Made by a program: the position numbers and the translations under genes. Positions 23,295 to 34,386 of a stretch of DNA of 64,000 bases are shown here, in pieces. Below the pieces are notes generated by a model. It did no database searches. It was not told the DNA's origin and saw nothing but the letters and a program-made list of their open reading frames with translations. Origin of the DNA: Hypoxylon rubiginosum (lineage: Eukaryota > Ascomycota > Sordariomycetes > Xylariales > Hypoxylaceae); the NCBI GenBank assembly GCA_902806565.1, contig CADCXA010000006.1, positions 2,170,001-2,234,000 on the forward strand. The letters are read 5' to 3'. Numbering within the stretch: the stretch's first letter is position 1; the number at the start of each line of letters is the position of its first letter.

Positions 23295-25091
23295 ATGGCT
23301 TCTGGTCCAATGCCGGCGGAGAATAAGTCTCCCGTCGAAACTAGCTCGGATAATGAAGCGGCAGCTCGGGAAGAAGGATTGCAGCCTCCCCATGTCGAAT
23401 ATGACATTGAAAGGGTGGAGGCAGTTTACAAGAAGTTGGATCTTCGCATCATCCCGGGTAAGACATCCGATCACGTCCAATACCCGCGTCCATGCTTATA
23501 CTGAAACCAAATAATAGCGTTCTGGATCCTGTACTTCCTCTGCTCTGCCATCCGCTCTAACATTGGCTTGGCACAGACAATGAATGCAGATGTCGGACAC
23601 GACTTGATCACCATGCTGGGACTGTCGTCTAACGATATCTCCACCGCCCTCGCCCTCTTCTATGTATCTTACGTCATCTTTGATTGCCCTTCGAACCTCG
23701 TCATGAGCAGGCTTAGCCCCCGAGTCTGGATGGCTAGGATCGTCTTTGCTGTCGGCGTAATAGGAGCTTGCTTCACCGCCGTCCAATCTGCCTGGAGTTT
23801 GAAGTGAGTCTTGTCAAGACTCGATATATAGCTGAATACAGAGTGTTAACAGTTTCCCTCAGGTTTTTACGTTTCCTGCTTGGTGTCGTCATTGCTGGCA
23901 TGTGGCCTGGTATGTCTTATTATTTGACCTTATTTTATCCGCCTTCCCGAACGGGCAAGCGAATTGGGCAGTACTTCACAGCTGCGCAGGTTTCGGCCGC
24001 CGTGGTCGGGCTGGTTTCTGCGGGGTTCCAGCTGATGGACGGAGTTGGCGGGCTCGTTGGCTATCAATGGATGTTTCTCATCTACGGGCTCCTTGCCGCT
24101 GTGCTCGGCTGGACTCTGCTGTGGTGGTTACCAGAACGTCCGCTACCGCCGGGACAAAAAAGGACTCGCTCCGGTTTCATGAAATGGCTTCCTCCAACCC
24201 CGGAAGCACTGACCGGCGAAGACGCATTAGTCCATTACGAAGACCTCAAGCGAGTCTATCATCCAAGGCCGTGGGCCCTCAAGGATTTGGGACTTGTCCT
24301 TATCGACTGGAGGTTGTGGCCATTGACCCTCATGTACTTCGGTGTCGTAGGAGTCGGAATCGGCACACAGCTTTACGGCACGGTGATCATCCGCGGTATC
24401 AATTCTTCATTTACAGGGGTGCAGCTCAGCCTCCTATTCGCACCTATCTGGATTGTAAGTTAGCATTTTCCGGACAATTTATTTTTCAAAATCCTAACCG
24501 TGCTAGATGGACTTAATCGCGATCTTGCTCGTTACCCCGATTTCGGATCGATTCCATCGCCTTAGACCCCTGTTCTTCTCCTGCGCCGTATGCATTCAGA
24601 TTGCTGGACTTCTCACTGTTACATTTGCTCCCACCTGGAAACCTTGGGCGAGGTATGGAGGACTTTTGATGGTGGGATTCGGCCTTGGTCCGACAGTCCC
24701 TATCTGCATGACCTGGACCAATGAGATCTTTCAACGACGACACGGAGAGGTAGGTGTAGCTGCTGCATCGGCACTCGTCTCAGGTCTGGGGAACCTCGGA
24801 AGTATCACTACAACCTATGCCTTATACACCGGTTGGCCGGCAGATGCTGCCCCTGGACCTCACCAATATCGCAGGAGTAATCTGACCATGATTGGCATCT
24901 TATGCATAAGCATCCTGAGTAGCTTCGTCATGTTCGTTGCGCTCAAGATCACCGGCAGCAAGCCCAGCCACAAGATTAGCAGCAGCGGGGGGTCCACAAC
25001 TGACGGCTTGGATGGCTTCCAAGACGGCGCGGCTCGCCGTGAGCTCCAACAACGCGGCTTTGGTCGCATGTGGTGGAGCAAGAAGAGGTAG
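23295..25091 (+). CDS. MFS transporter, allantoate permease (Dal5/ACS) type
   Basis: Four exons (23295-23457, 23518-23803, 23863-24454, 24507-25091) give 541 residues; introns are 60, 59 and 52 nt. The start is the ATG in GAGTATGGC; an upstream TTG in frame is not a start. The anion:cation symporter subfamily of the major facilitator superfamily carries organic anions such as allantoate, nicotinate or pantothenate across the plasma membrane; the substrate cannot be read here. Seen are the subfamily start (YDIERVEAVYKKLDLRIIPA), NIGLAQTMNADVG, YVSYVIFDCPSNL, RFLLGVVIAGMWPGMSYYLT, the FYPPSRTGKRIGQ loop, and about 12 hydrophobic segments. The long loop between helices 6 and 7 and LSGLGNLG-like LVSGLGNLGSITTT are typical. 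The C-terminal tail is Ser/Gly-rich. Confidence 0.93.
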
Positions 25092-25951
25092 TCGACCACT
25101 CTGAGAGACCGGAGATAACCATGGTTACACCTTGGCCGTGATCTTCAACAATCAAGCCGAGTAGCCATTGGCGGAGCTTTCCTTCTCTAAAGACCCGTGC
25201 AGTTCAACCTGCCATTTTTACCGTTCGCTTCGACATTTTCCTTTTTTTATTACGAATTCGTGGTGCGAATCACGCCCATTGGATATTCGATACGCACATC
25301 ATACGGAGAATTTCCAGCTTCGACAGCGACAGTGCCGCTGCGCCATCGCTGGGATTGGCGTGTCTGGATGAAGGACGGGCGGGGCGACAATGCTGAAACG
25401 CTATCGCCATTTTTGCTCGTCTTGTGGGAGAGTGGCGTACACGGAGGGTTTCGGGTTTTGTGCTTTTCCGGAAGGTCACGGTTTTATTTGGCGCTTTGCA
25501 TATGATACCCCATCTGTGTTTTGGATACGCTGTCCATTCGAGGTTCTCGACAGATTACAAGACTCGCCAGCGACAGTGCTCCTACGCCATCGCTTGGGAC
25601 GGCGTGTTGCAGCCGAGGCGGGACCGGCGACAATGCTTCTGCGCTATCGTTTGGGAACTCGCCTCGTGGGCGTTGCATTACACACGTTTCTTTAGTCTTT
25701 GTGTTGAAATCCTTGGTGTAGGAGGATGATAAGAAAGTAGGTTGGCCGTACGCTCGCTACGTCGCTATATACAATTATGCGGAATTATTTTTTGGCCTTG
25801 CATTTATCATATGAAAAACCCCTTAACGCCCATCCAACCCAGGTGATACAGAATGCCCCCAATCGTTCAGGCGTAACAGTGGTATTATGGCACAATAACA
25901 CGGTAAGATATATCGGCGTGGTCGATCGATAGCTGCGGCTATACATGGCAG
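25092..25951. other. Intergenic with degenerate tandem repeat
   Basis: No gene is supported. Several overlapping frames at 25168-25729 run through the repeat described next and are its by-product. Confidence 0.5.
25325..25650. repeat. Two diverged ~244-bp-spaced repeat units
   Basis: An about 85-bp block starting AGCGACAGTGC and ending CGACAATGC...CGCTATCG occurs at 25325-25406 and 25569-25650. Each block itself contains two related about 30-bp halves of the form CGACARTGC-n6-CGCYATCG, so four half-units are visible. Confidence 0.7.
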
Positions 25952-26729
25952 CTAGAAGGAAGTTCCCTTAACCACGGAGAATTCGGGCCCAACAGGCTCC
26001 AACAGTGTGGCCTCTCTCGGCTTGAGAAACATGGGCTCGGTGATTTCGAAGTACTCTTTGTAGTACGGTTTGGTGATTTGTTTCTTTCAAGGTAAGTTAG
26101 TTTAAAATCCGTGTTGGAGTTTACTACGTTGAAGGGAAAAGGGGTTTAAGCTAACCTCGACAAACCATTGCCTATCTTTCGACCTGTCGTCTGGTTAGTA
26201 CGCGCTTCGGGGTTCTCTTCTGTAACACAGGAAGATGGCGAGTGATGTCATACCAATTTTCCACCCAAGTGAACTTGCCCGGTTCTTCGGGACACCGGTA
26301 TATCTCGAAGAATGTGCACTCGGGCTCGGCAGACACGACGTCGAATATGGCCTTGAAGGCGGCTAGGAAGCGGTCCGTGTTCTCGGGTGCAATGTGCACC
26401 GTCACATGAAGGCTGATCCCCTGGGGCGGGGGCGCCACGCCGTCCGGCACGTCCCCATCGGCGTCCGTCTGCTTCGGGGGTGGCTGGACGGCCGGCGCTT
26501 CGGGCGACTTGGGCGTGGACGCGGTGCTGGATATGAACGGTATCGATAGCCTCTTGGCGGCCCTGTCCTCGCTCTTGTCGCCCCTCCTGCTCCCGCTTCG
26601 GCTGAGGGAGATGGTGCTGTTCCTCCAGTGCCGGAGCATCGAGTTTCTGATACCACCACCGCCGCCGCCGCCGACGCCGTTGGTGCTGCTGGCAGTGCTG
26701 CCGCCGCCGTTGGTGCTCATGTTGATCAT
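25952..26729 (-). CDS. Antibiotic biosynthesis monooxygenase (ABM) domain protein
   Basis: Exons 26729-26254, 26183-26156 and 26083-25952 give 211 residues. Introns of 70 and 72 nt have GTATGA/GTTAGC donors and ACTAAC branch points. The middle exon is only 28 nt and encodes most of WSKDRQWFVE; missing it truncates the protein after WVENW. The ABM fold is a small ferredoxin-like dimeric barrel found in quinone-forming or heme-degrading monooxygenases and in stress-related proteins. It is visible as ISLHVTVHIAPENTDRFLAA, CTFFEIYRCPEEPGKFTWVE, the W-S-K...W-x-x-E-K-Q-I-T-K-P-Y-Y core and EYFEITEPMFLKPREATLLE. The first about 100 residues are Ser/Gly-rich, basic and probably disordered, an extension not part of the domain. 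Substrate unknown. Confidence 0.9.
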
Positions 26730-29700
26730 GGGTGAGATAATGATGACGATGTACTCGGACTCTTAACCCGCGACGCCGTGACTACTGAGCAACAACACAT
26801 ATTCTTTTTCCAACTTTTTCACACAAATCGAAGTCGCAAGTCCCTGGGTATATATATAAAAAAGGAGTTTTTGCTATTTTGCTATTTTGCAAATATCAAA
26901 TCTGACCAAACCTTGAACCCAAGAATAAGGAACCGAGAAAGGAATCAAGGGACCGGGGGGTCGGAATTAGAGGAATTGGATATATTATTTTATTTTAATG
27001 CTTCCCCCCCAATGATCCTTGGGAGAGGGACACGCACGATTGTCGGAGCATATGTATAAGCACGCTAGGACTAAGAGGGTAATGAAAAGAGTGCGGATGG
27101 TGGGGCCGCTAACAGCATGCAAGGGACTAATTTTTGTGTTCGTGGGTTCGGCTTTTTGAATGCGCTTTTGGGGATTCCTTCTAGATCGTTTAGTCGTTAT
27201 TGGTTCCCCTCCTCGTGGCTTTTATTTGTTCGAACGGTAGCGTGGCAGATTAGCAAAAAGATTGGGCAAGATTAGCAGATGAGAAAAAGTTCCCTAATCG
27301 CGGCAGAATGCGCGAAAAGCACCGACCATTTCTTCCATTATGCAGGCCATGCCGTGCAGCTGCTTTGCTTTGTGCTTTTTTTGCTTTGCAACGTGCACAC
27401 TAGCGTTTGCCCCCAACGTGCCCCAGTAAAGATCTCGTGCTTTAAATCCGAAGCAGGGGTTCATTGTTCTTTGACAGGCAGACAGGCAGCTATGAACTAC
27501 TCCAGATTAAGTAAGCCGGTAAAGGGTTCCCTTTTATTTTTCTCATTTGTTTCTTGTTTCTTTACAATCTGGTTGTGGTTGTTTGGTCACGGGCATTTTC
27601 CCCAGTTCGACGGATGATACGGTGGATCTAGAATTTCTGACGAATCAGCGTGCGACGAGATCGTTCCAACCCTTCTTCATCAGCGAAGCTAGAAACGAAA
27701 GAACCACAACAAAGTCCCATTCTTCCCCATACGTCAACAAAGTACCACCTAACCCTATCGAGTCACCTTGGGGTTCTTTTTTTTCTCTCCCAACGCCATG
27801 TCCATGTCATGTCATGTCAGAAACCTGGGATATCAGGGGACTTTTTTATCATTATCCCATCGCCCATCTTCTCGTCTGGGGGTGGACCCGGAAACCTTCC
27901 GACTCGAACAGTTACGATATATATAAGGCCACTACTTCTTCAAATGGCATCGAGTCCCCTATTTTTTTTTCCTCCGTCTGTTCTGTGGCGCACGACGGCG
28001 CGGAACGACGCAGCGCTAGACCAAATCCTGTCCGAATGCTTGGGTGGGAAGTTCGAGAAGACGTCGAGAAGACGGGAGGCCCGCATCGTGCATGAATGAA
28101 GGGAGAGTAAGTGCGCCTTGTCGGGATACGTACTAGTCGAAACGATTCTCGGGTCTGTTTCGTAACGCCTGGTGTACTTCGTAAGGTATGTACTACTCGA
28201 AAGACCTTTGCTGTTCCGAAGTAGCATGCTACGTACTATACGACTCTCGCTTTCTAGCAGGGTTCGTTCGTAACATCGCGAACTGCGACTTCACGGGACG
28301 GGAACGGTCTAGCAATACCTCTTCTCGTTTCGGCATTAAGTGTTAGATATGAATCTTAGGGGTGTGACAACCCTGTGGCACGTTGGACTAGCTGAGGGTG
28401 TTGCTTTGTCAATCACTCCGGTTTAAGATGTAAGTGTGTTGTCCTAGCCCAAAGCTTTACTCTTCTCGTCTGCCTTGTCCCTTTTTCCTATTTCCGAAGG
28501 GAGTCAGTCGGAGCTTGGATGCCGGTATTCTTGCCGCTATCAAGCATTCTCTTAATTTGTTGCCTTGCCTGATCGATGGTCCCGGTGTCAAGTCTCGAGC
28601 ATTTTGGTCATGACGGTTGGACGGTCTAGATCAGTACATTTCGTGGCCGGCCCTACTTTGCGATCGTTGCACTGGACCAGTGGATGGAACTCTTTCTGCC
28701 ATGCTGTGAACTTTTGCTTGCCTGTCGTACTCCATGATGATGAATCCAACGCCAGTCAACACCTGCCGCTACAAGAACCAGCTAGCTAGCCACGATTTCT
28801 TTTTTTCCTTTTTTCAGGCATGAGCCTAAAGAGGACATGGTGATCCGATTTGTAGAACCGTTAACACGTGAGACGTTATACGTGTATTGCATATGAAAAG
28901 CAGACCGACAAAATCTGACAGTAGGAAAGCCTCGTCGAGGAATTGCGGGCGGCAATCAGATCCGAGACGTCGGTTTTGACAGCCGGATGATGCATTGGTC
29001 CTTTGCATAAGCGGCACCGCCTGGCCCTGTGTTATTTGCCAATGCAGATCGTCGGTGGGCAGGCGAATCCCCGGCCGGCAAAGCCTCTCCAAGGTGGTGG
29101 TCATATTAACGCACCGCATTTATGGACCTCATCTCTCCCAAAGTGCGAATCGGCCTCATGGGGAAAACTCATTTAATCTGATCAGCTGGGTTACTTAGAA
29201 CATTCTAAAATCTACCAACAGTATGCCTATACTAGCTGTATATAGCATTTCTTCTAATTGGCCAATTTTAATGAGTGGATTTTCTGAGGTCTATCCGCAC
29301 CTGGGGAGATACGTCGTGGGTTTTAGCCCGCCACCTAAGCGGTCACCGAGGACCAATCAAGGTTAGTTATCATATAACATCTAAAACACTATATACTTGT
29401 AGAAAAGCATTAGAAGCTCTTATGATACTTACCCTCTTAACTTCTTAGGCTGCTGGAGATGTTGTTAATTTCAAAGAGAGCTACAAGCCTTCGCAGAGAA
29501 CCGGTTACTACTTTGATTTAATCGAATTTTCCATGTCTGCCTCATCAGTGCCACTGTTCGACATATATCGGGAAATCGGTAAGGGACTTTAGATATGACC
29601 CTGTCCTACCTGCCTATTCAAAAAGGATCCCACCCATAAGAGGTAGCAGCTCAACTATGGCTGTTTGTTTATTTGTCAGTTACGAGTCTACCAGACTCCG

Positions 29701-30777
29701 TGTAAATTCTCCTGCATGCAATAACAACCCATATCTATAGAAGGTTGGGGTTGTATTCATGATCATAGCAACCAGGCTCGCCAAGCTTAGCCCCTAACCC
29801 CTTTTCAAGCTGTGCAATGTTGCACGGCCGTTCCAGCCATATGACCACCCACATACACACACAATGAGTCAAGTAAACCTACCAAGATATTCTATGAGTC
29901 TAGAGGTCACTGCGCCGAACTTACCTTATTAATTATCCGGCGAAAAAAGACCCTTACATGATTGAGCTGACGCGTTATGTGTTGTAACTGCTGGGTAGTA
30001 TCTAAGCGTGTCAACAGCCGTACGACGGCCCTAGACAAACCTAGACAAAGCAGATGATCTCTATCTGCCATGTAACATGGACTGAGAAGTTGTAGTAGGC
30101 CACGTCTCTCTCCGGGAGACCTGAACAGCCCACCATCGGGAGCCTTCTCCTACCATTGCTTTCAATATTGTATCAACGACATGTGCTCTAAAGATTTCCG
30201 TCATTAAGACACCTCCCCATAACATCGTAATATCTCCGCTGGGATGATACCGACGTCAACCGAGAGACTCTCTAAATATATCGCTCGTATTATTGCTTCC
30301 CCTTACATTTAAATCCAGAAAAAGGGGTGGTAGACAGTTTGTCTTCGGCCACTAAGCAGCTTGAGTCTGATATGTTTGTTGGGTCCGTCGGGTCTTTTGA
30401 GATGCTGCAGGGTTCTTCCATAACGTACCAGTCATATTTACGCCAGGATCTCTCGACCATTCGCCATGACCAACGATTACGTATCAGCCCAGAGAGAAGC
30501 ATAGAATCTAGTACCCCCTTTTCCGTCATCGGGGCATATGGACTGCAAAATACGGAACAGGACGCTTCTCGGCAAAGTCTAGGTCTTTCAAAGACTAAAT
30601 GCAAACACCTCCTCTAACAGAAATTTCTCTACCTCAAGATGAATGCCCAAACAGATGAAACTAGGGCATCTAAGCTTATTCCTTCGACGACCAAACCGCG
30701 GCGTAGCTCAATTTGAGCTCATTTGTTGCTTTCTTCATGTAGCAAACCTTGAATACCTAAGTAAGTGAGACATTCAT
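26730..30777. other. Gene-poor region, 4 kb
   Basis: The first 1.3 kb (to about 28.1 kb) is probably promoter and leader DNA of the ABM gene, with T-rich tracts and overlapping frames at 27279-28099 that show no protein family. The remainder holds only short random frames (28565, 28826, 30290-30617). Confidence 0.45.
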
Positions 30778-31202
30778 ATGGCCTTAGGCCAAACAAAACC
30801 CGGATCCTTTTGTGGCCGAGCTGTAAGCAATATTCAACATAGTGCGGACTTAAGTAACCTCACCGTCTTCCTAGGTCGATTCGATACTGCCATCAATAAC
30901 AGTTCAGGACTTGAATTACGGCTCTCTATGAATATGAACTAACCTGACGCCTATAGTCTCCTCACCCCGTCTCGCCCTACACAATCCCAACGCTTCTCCA
31001 GTTGGGCCGCCTACTCGCACAGCTTGAAGTAGTACAGAATGCAGCAGACGACTACATGCATACCTTCGAAGACGCCGATGATCTATGCGTAATGTACGCG
31101 CTGGCCGCCGGCCGGTCCAGGTATGGGCACAAGTTGCTGAGCTTGGCCGAAGCCGAACTGTCTTGGACACGCATATTTTCGTGCTTTTTATCCGTACTTT
31201 GA
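30778..31202 (+). CDS. Possible spliced small protein, 96 aa
   Basis: The sequence supports exons 30778-30822 and 30957-31202. The ATG opens 15 codons, a GTAAGC donor follows, and the 134-nt gap ends in GAACTAACC...CCTATAG, a textbook fungal branch point and acceptor. The second exon is then in frame for 81 codons. The product is helical and acidic in the middle (LLAQLEVVQNAADDYMHTFE, then DADDLCVMYALAAGRSRYGH). This island has GC-rich, codon-like composition in AT-rich DNA. I do not recognise the family. It may equally be the surviving piece of a larger decayed gene. Confidence 0.4.
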
Positions 31203-31914
31203 AATATTTCAAATGATGTTATACGCCCTTGTTGGGGTCTTAGCCCTGGGCTATCTAGGTAGGTACCCAGGTGGCTAGTACTCATGCTTTCACGGACCTT
31301 CAATTATAACGTTGGGTACCTACTTGAGAGACGGTACTCTTAGATGGTATTAAATATGACAACTTAGAGAATATGAATTGTCTACAAGATATAACTACTT
31401 AGGCATATAAAAGGGAACGGGTAAATAGATAGCTACCACCTAACAAAGATCCGTACCTAAGTACTGCATAGTAGTCCCCATCCGCCGAGAAATTAAAGAA
31501 AATTGGGAAGCCAACAACCCCCTTTCGCATTGCGTGTTATTAAGATTATCTAGGTCCTGTAGGTACTCGTCAAATTAAAATTCCTCCCTTTGACTCCCTC
31601 AGACCCCCCTCTCGACGAACCTGTCGCCCATCCCACACATAACGTCGAAAATGCATAATCCCCCTATCCGTCTCCCTACCCCATGTATAAACCAGGCATG
31701 TACACCCCCGAGTACCTCTGCTGGAAAACCCCAGCCCTATTCCCGTCCGCGGACCGCGGGCGGCGAGGATACTGAAGGGTAGGCACGAAGGGGAGGCGGC
31801 GAGGATCCACGAAGTTCACGCGTCCTGCGAGTTACCGAGTCAGCAAGCAAAGCAAAGCAAGCAAGCAAGCAAGCAGAAACCGCGCTATCTCGTGCGGCGG
31901 TCCCTCATCCCCAT
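31203..31914. other. Intergenic
   Basis: Contains TACCTA motifs (31252-31271, 31315) and a CAAG-type microsatellite at its right end. No gene seen. Confidence 0.5.
31843..31874. repeat. (CAAG)n-type microsatellite
   Basis: Repeated GCAA/GCAAA units lie just beyond the 3' end of the proline-rich gene. Confidence 0.85.
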
Positions 31915-32400
31915 CTACGTACCGTAGGACAGCGACGACGACAGCGAGTAGTTCACCGGGTCCGTTCTCGCGAACGACCACGTCGTGAGCTTCTCCGCCG
32001 TGGTCTCGGCTTGCGAGTGGATCTCTAGCGGCAGCGCCCGCGGCGGCGGCGGCGGCGGCGGCGGCACTTTCGGTTCAGTGGGCTGTGCGCGAGGCTGCCA
32101 GCGCTGCTTTGGCAGAGCCTTGTGGACTCTGTATGGACCTGGCTTCGGCGTCGACTTCGGTTTCGACTGGGGCAGGGCCCGGCGGTTGGGCTGGGGCTGG
32201 AGAAGTGGTTCCGGCTGGGTTGTTGGATCTTTCACCACTGTTCTGACACCGACAATGATGACGTCTTCGAGTGGGCTGTCATATTCGACCGAAGTGTTCA
32301 CCGTGATGGTGCTGCTGTCGGATGGACTCATTCCGTCCTCGTGCTCTTCAGTGAGCTCCCTTACAGCCTCGAGGCTCGTTTGCGACTTCTCTATTACCAT
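31915..32400 (-). CDS. Hypothetical proline-rich protein, 161 aa
   Basis: The true ATG is at 32400 (MVIEKSQTSLEAVRELTEEH); an upstream TTG only extends the frame. The N-terminus is predicted helical and acidic, then comes a short hydrophobic strand (DVIIVGVRTVV, about residues 45-55). A Pro/Gln/Lys-rich linker with eight consecutive prolines follows, and the Ser-rich tail is SLSSSLSYGT. No signal peptide, membrane segment or known domain. GC-ending codons support coding. The polyproline run is CCG-encoded and could bind SH3 or profilin-like partners (inference). Function unknown. Confidence 0.5.
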   Translation of the reverse strand: MVIEKSQTSLEAVRELTEEHEDGMSPSDSSTITVNTSVEYDSPLEDVIIVGVRTVVKDPTTQPEPLLQPQPNRRALPQSKPKSTPKPGPYRVHKALPKQRWQPRAQPTEPKVPPPPPPPPRALPLEIHSQAETTAEKLTTWSFARTDPVNYSLSSSLSYGT

Positions 32401-33478
32401 TTTCAAGCGTAGGATTGCGTAGGATTCCAATGGCTTCTTTACTTGTGCACTATGAATTCACGTTGCTTGTATCTTGTTCTGGCTGACGTATATGGAATAG
32501 AGGTATGTTCTTAGGAGGAAAAAAATCAAAGCAAGAGGTTCCAGCATCGTAGACTTATACTAGTAGCTGCCGCACTTGTTAGAGCCGCATATTTATGACT
32601 GTATACACGAACTACTGTTCTCTAAGAATGAGGCTGTTTTTAATGTAGTGAATCATATCGCGTGGTATATCTGAGTCGTCCAGCTCTAGTTGAGTCCAGT
32701 GTTTGTTATCGTTTGAAGATAGGACGTGGAAACGGACGGTAGATATTATTATGTGACAACTCACACCATTTAGATAGATAACGAAAGTCTTGCTCATGCG
32801 TACGATTCCTTGACTAAGGGACCAGCCAAAGAGTAGGTCATGTGATCACGTGATCCCCATATTCCCAACACCACTTACATGCCACCTAGTCACGTAACTA
32901 TTCAGCTGCCTAGCATACTACATAATGCATAAAAAACGCAGATAAACTTATACTTTATTGAAATAATATCATATAGAAGTCCTTAAGTCATCGACTAAGC
33001 CTTAAATTGCTGTTACTGTACATCCGCGCTGTTATAAAGAGGGAAAAAGAAAGATCAGGGGAAGGAAAAATACAATTTTATAGCATTCAATAGAATGAAT
33101 GTCCTTTGTTTGCTGTTTAATGAGGTATTTGGAACTAGGATGAAAAGCGGTATACTAGTTGTGGTGTAGCCTCGGAGCTGTCCCTTTTAGTTCTTGTTAT
33201 ATTATACCGGTACCTAGTAGGTATCTCCTTAGCTTTTAGTTGTCATCGATCCGTCAAAGCCTTCGTACGCATATTGAAATAGCAGTGAGGAGATACGGGA
33301 CAGCTCGTCGCAAGTTTGATAAGGCCCAATAAAATAGAGGCGACGAACAAAACACCCCAGTCATTAGCCATATATCATCTATCGGGAAACCTTCCGTATC
33401 TATTTTAAACTTTTCTGAGTGTATAGCTTACGTGCCTCTTATTATATGAAAAAAAACTAACGAACTTCTTAGTCACCC

Positions 33479-33628
33479 ATGGCCGCTCCATCTGAATATG
33501 AGACTGAGAGCCGCAACTAGGTAGTACTCATAGCCGCGGACGAAAGTAATACGGAAGAAATTGTCGCCCTTTCTCCGAGTCAAGGGGCAGTCAGGATCCT
33601 ACAATGGGACATAAATAGCAACCGCTAA
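33479..33628 (+). pseudogene. Possible coding remnant with internal stop
   Basis: ATG in CACCCATGGCC opens MAAPSEYETESRN, meets TAG at 33518, and the same frame then continues for 35 codons reading VVLIAADESNTEEIVALSPS and AVRILQWDI to TAA at 33626. It is preceded by ACTAACGAACTTCTTAG, which looks like an intron 3' end. The composition is protein-like but no family was recognised. Weak evidence. Confidence 0.2.
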
Positions 33629-33957
33629 ATCTCAAAGTTGGTTTTCTGTCTCACAGAAGAATGGATCAAGCACGTACCTCGTGTACAATGTTGTAATTAA
33701 CTGGTAGGAGGCTTCCCTTTGTTCTGAAATCAGCGAATGATCCTGAGCGCTCTAGATTCAAGATTAAGTCACACTTTAGACGGCTGGAAGACTCATGTCT
33801 TCAGGTATAAGGGCTAGGTTCATGGTTCAGATACCTGTATATGAAACGCAAGTGCAATACTCATTAATATCTATCTTGGTTACCGAGGTACTTTGTACCT
33901 TTGTCGCGATACGAACCCAGCGACACGGTAATAATAACGTGGAAGGAGCTTGGGTTT

Positions 33958-33982
33958 GGGGGGGGGGGGGGGGGGGGGGGGG
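33958..33982 (+). repeat. Homopolymer of 25 G
   Basis: There are 25 consecutive G residues on the plus strand. The length may be unreliable in an assembly. It is capable of G-quadruplex formation. Confidence 0.9.
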
Positions 33983-34386
33983 TTTCACTGGTTCCGACAT
34001 TTTGGGGCTGATGATGAACGTGCCATGAGAGTAGCAAGGACTGAGGGAAGGACGGGTACCACCGAAAAATGCAATAGTTATGTTGCTTGTAGGGAGAGGG
34101 CAGGAATAGCCTTGAGTCCGCCCTAGTTTGCTTCTGTCCTTGAATGGAGTATTTGTCTGAACCCTTCGCCCGAATGTGGTTTGCCAATGAATCGTTGTTA
34201 TCTAGTGAGTACCTGTGAGTCATCACATGTCAAATGTTGTCAGGAGAAGGTGGTTTGAAGAGGTGAGCAATGACGCCTGGGGATCGTCTTAGGAACTGTT
34301 GGGTGCGAGAAGTGTGATTACATTATCCTAGGTAGTCATTACTGGGGAGAAATGATCCTGTGTGAGTGCAGGTAGCGGTGAGAGGT

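Larger units (their letters stand above)
32401..34386. other. Gene-poor region with a 25-G tract and a possible gene relic
   Basis: A 61-codon minus-strand frame at 32612-32797 starts with ATG but has no recognised family. A degenerate frame at 33479-33628 is described separately. Elsewhere nothing is supported. Confidence 0.45.

Noticed and set aside
27279..28099. Overlapping plus-strand frames upstream of the ABM gene
   Set aside because: They are T-rich and hydrophobic by composition only, overlap in two frames, and show no family or splice signals.
30290..30617. Overlapping plus and minus frames
   Set aside because: The minus frame starts at TTG, and neither frame resembles a protein or has splice or promoter support.
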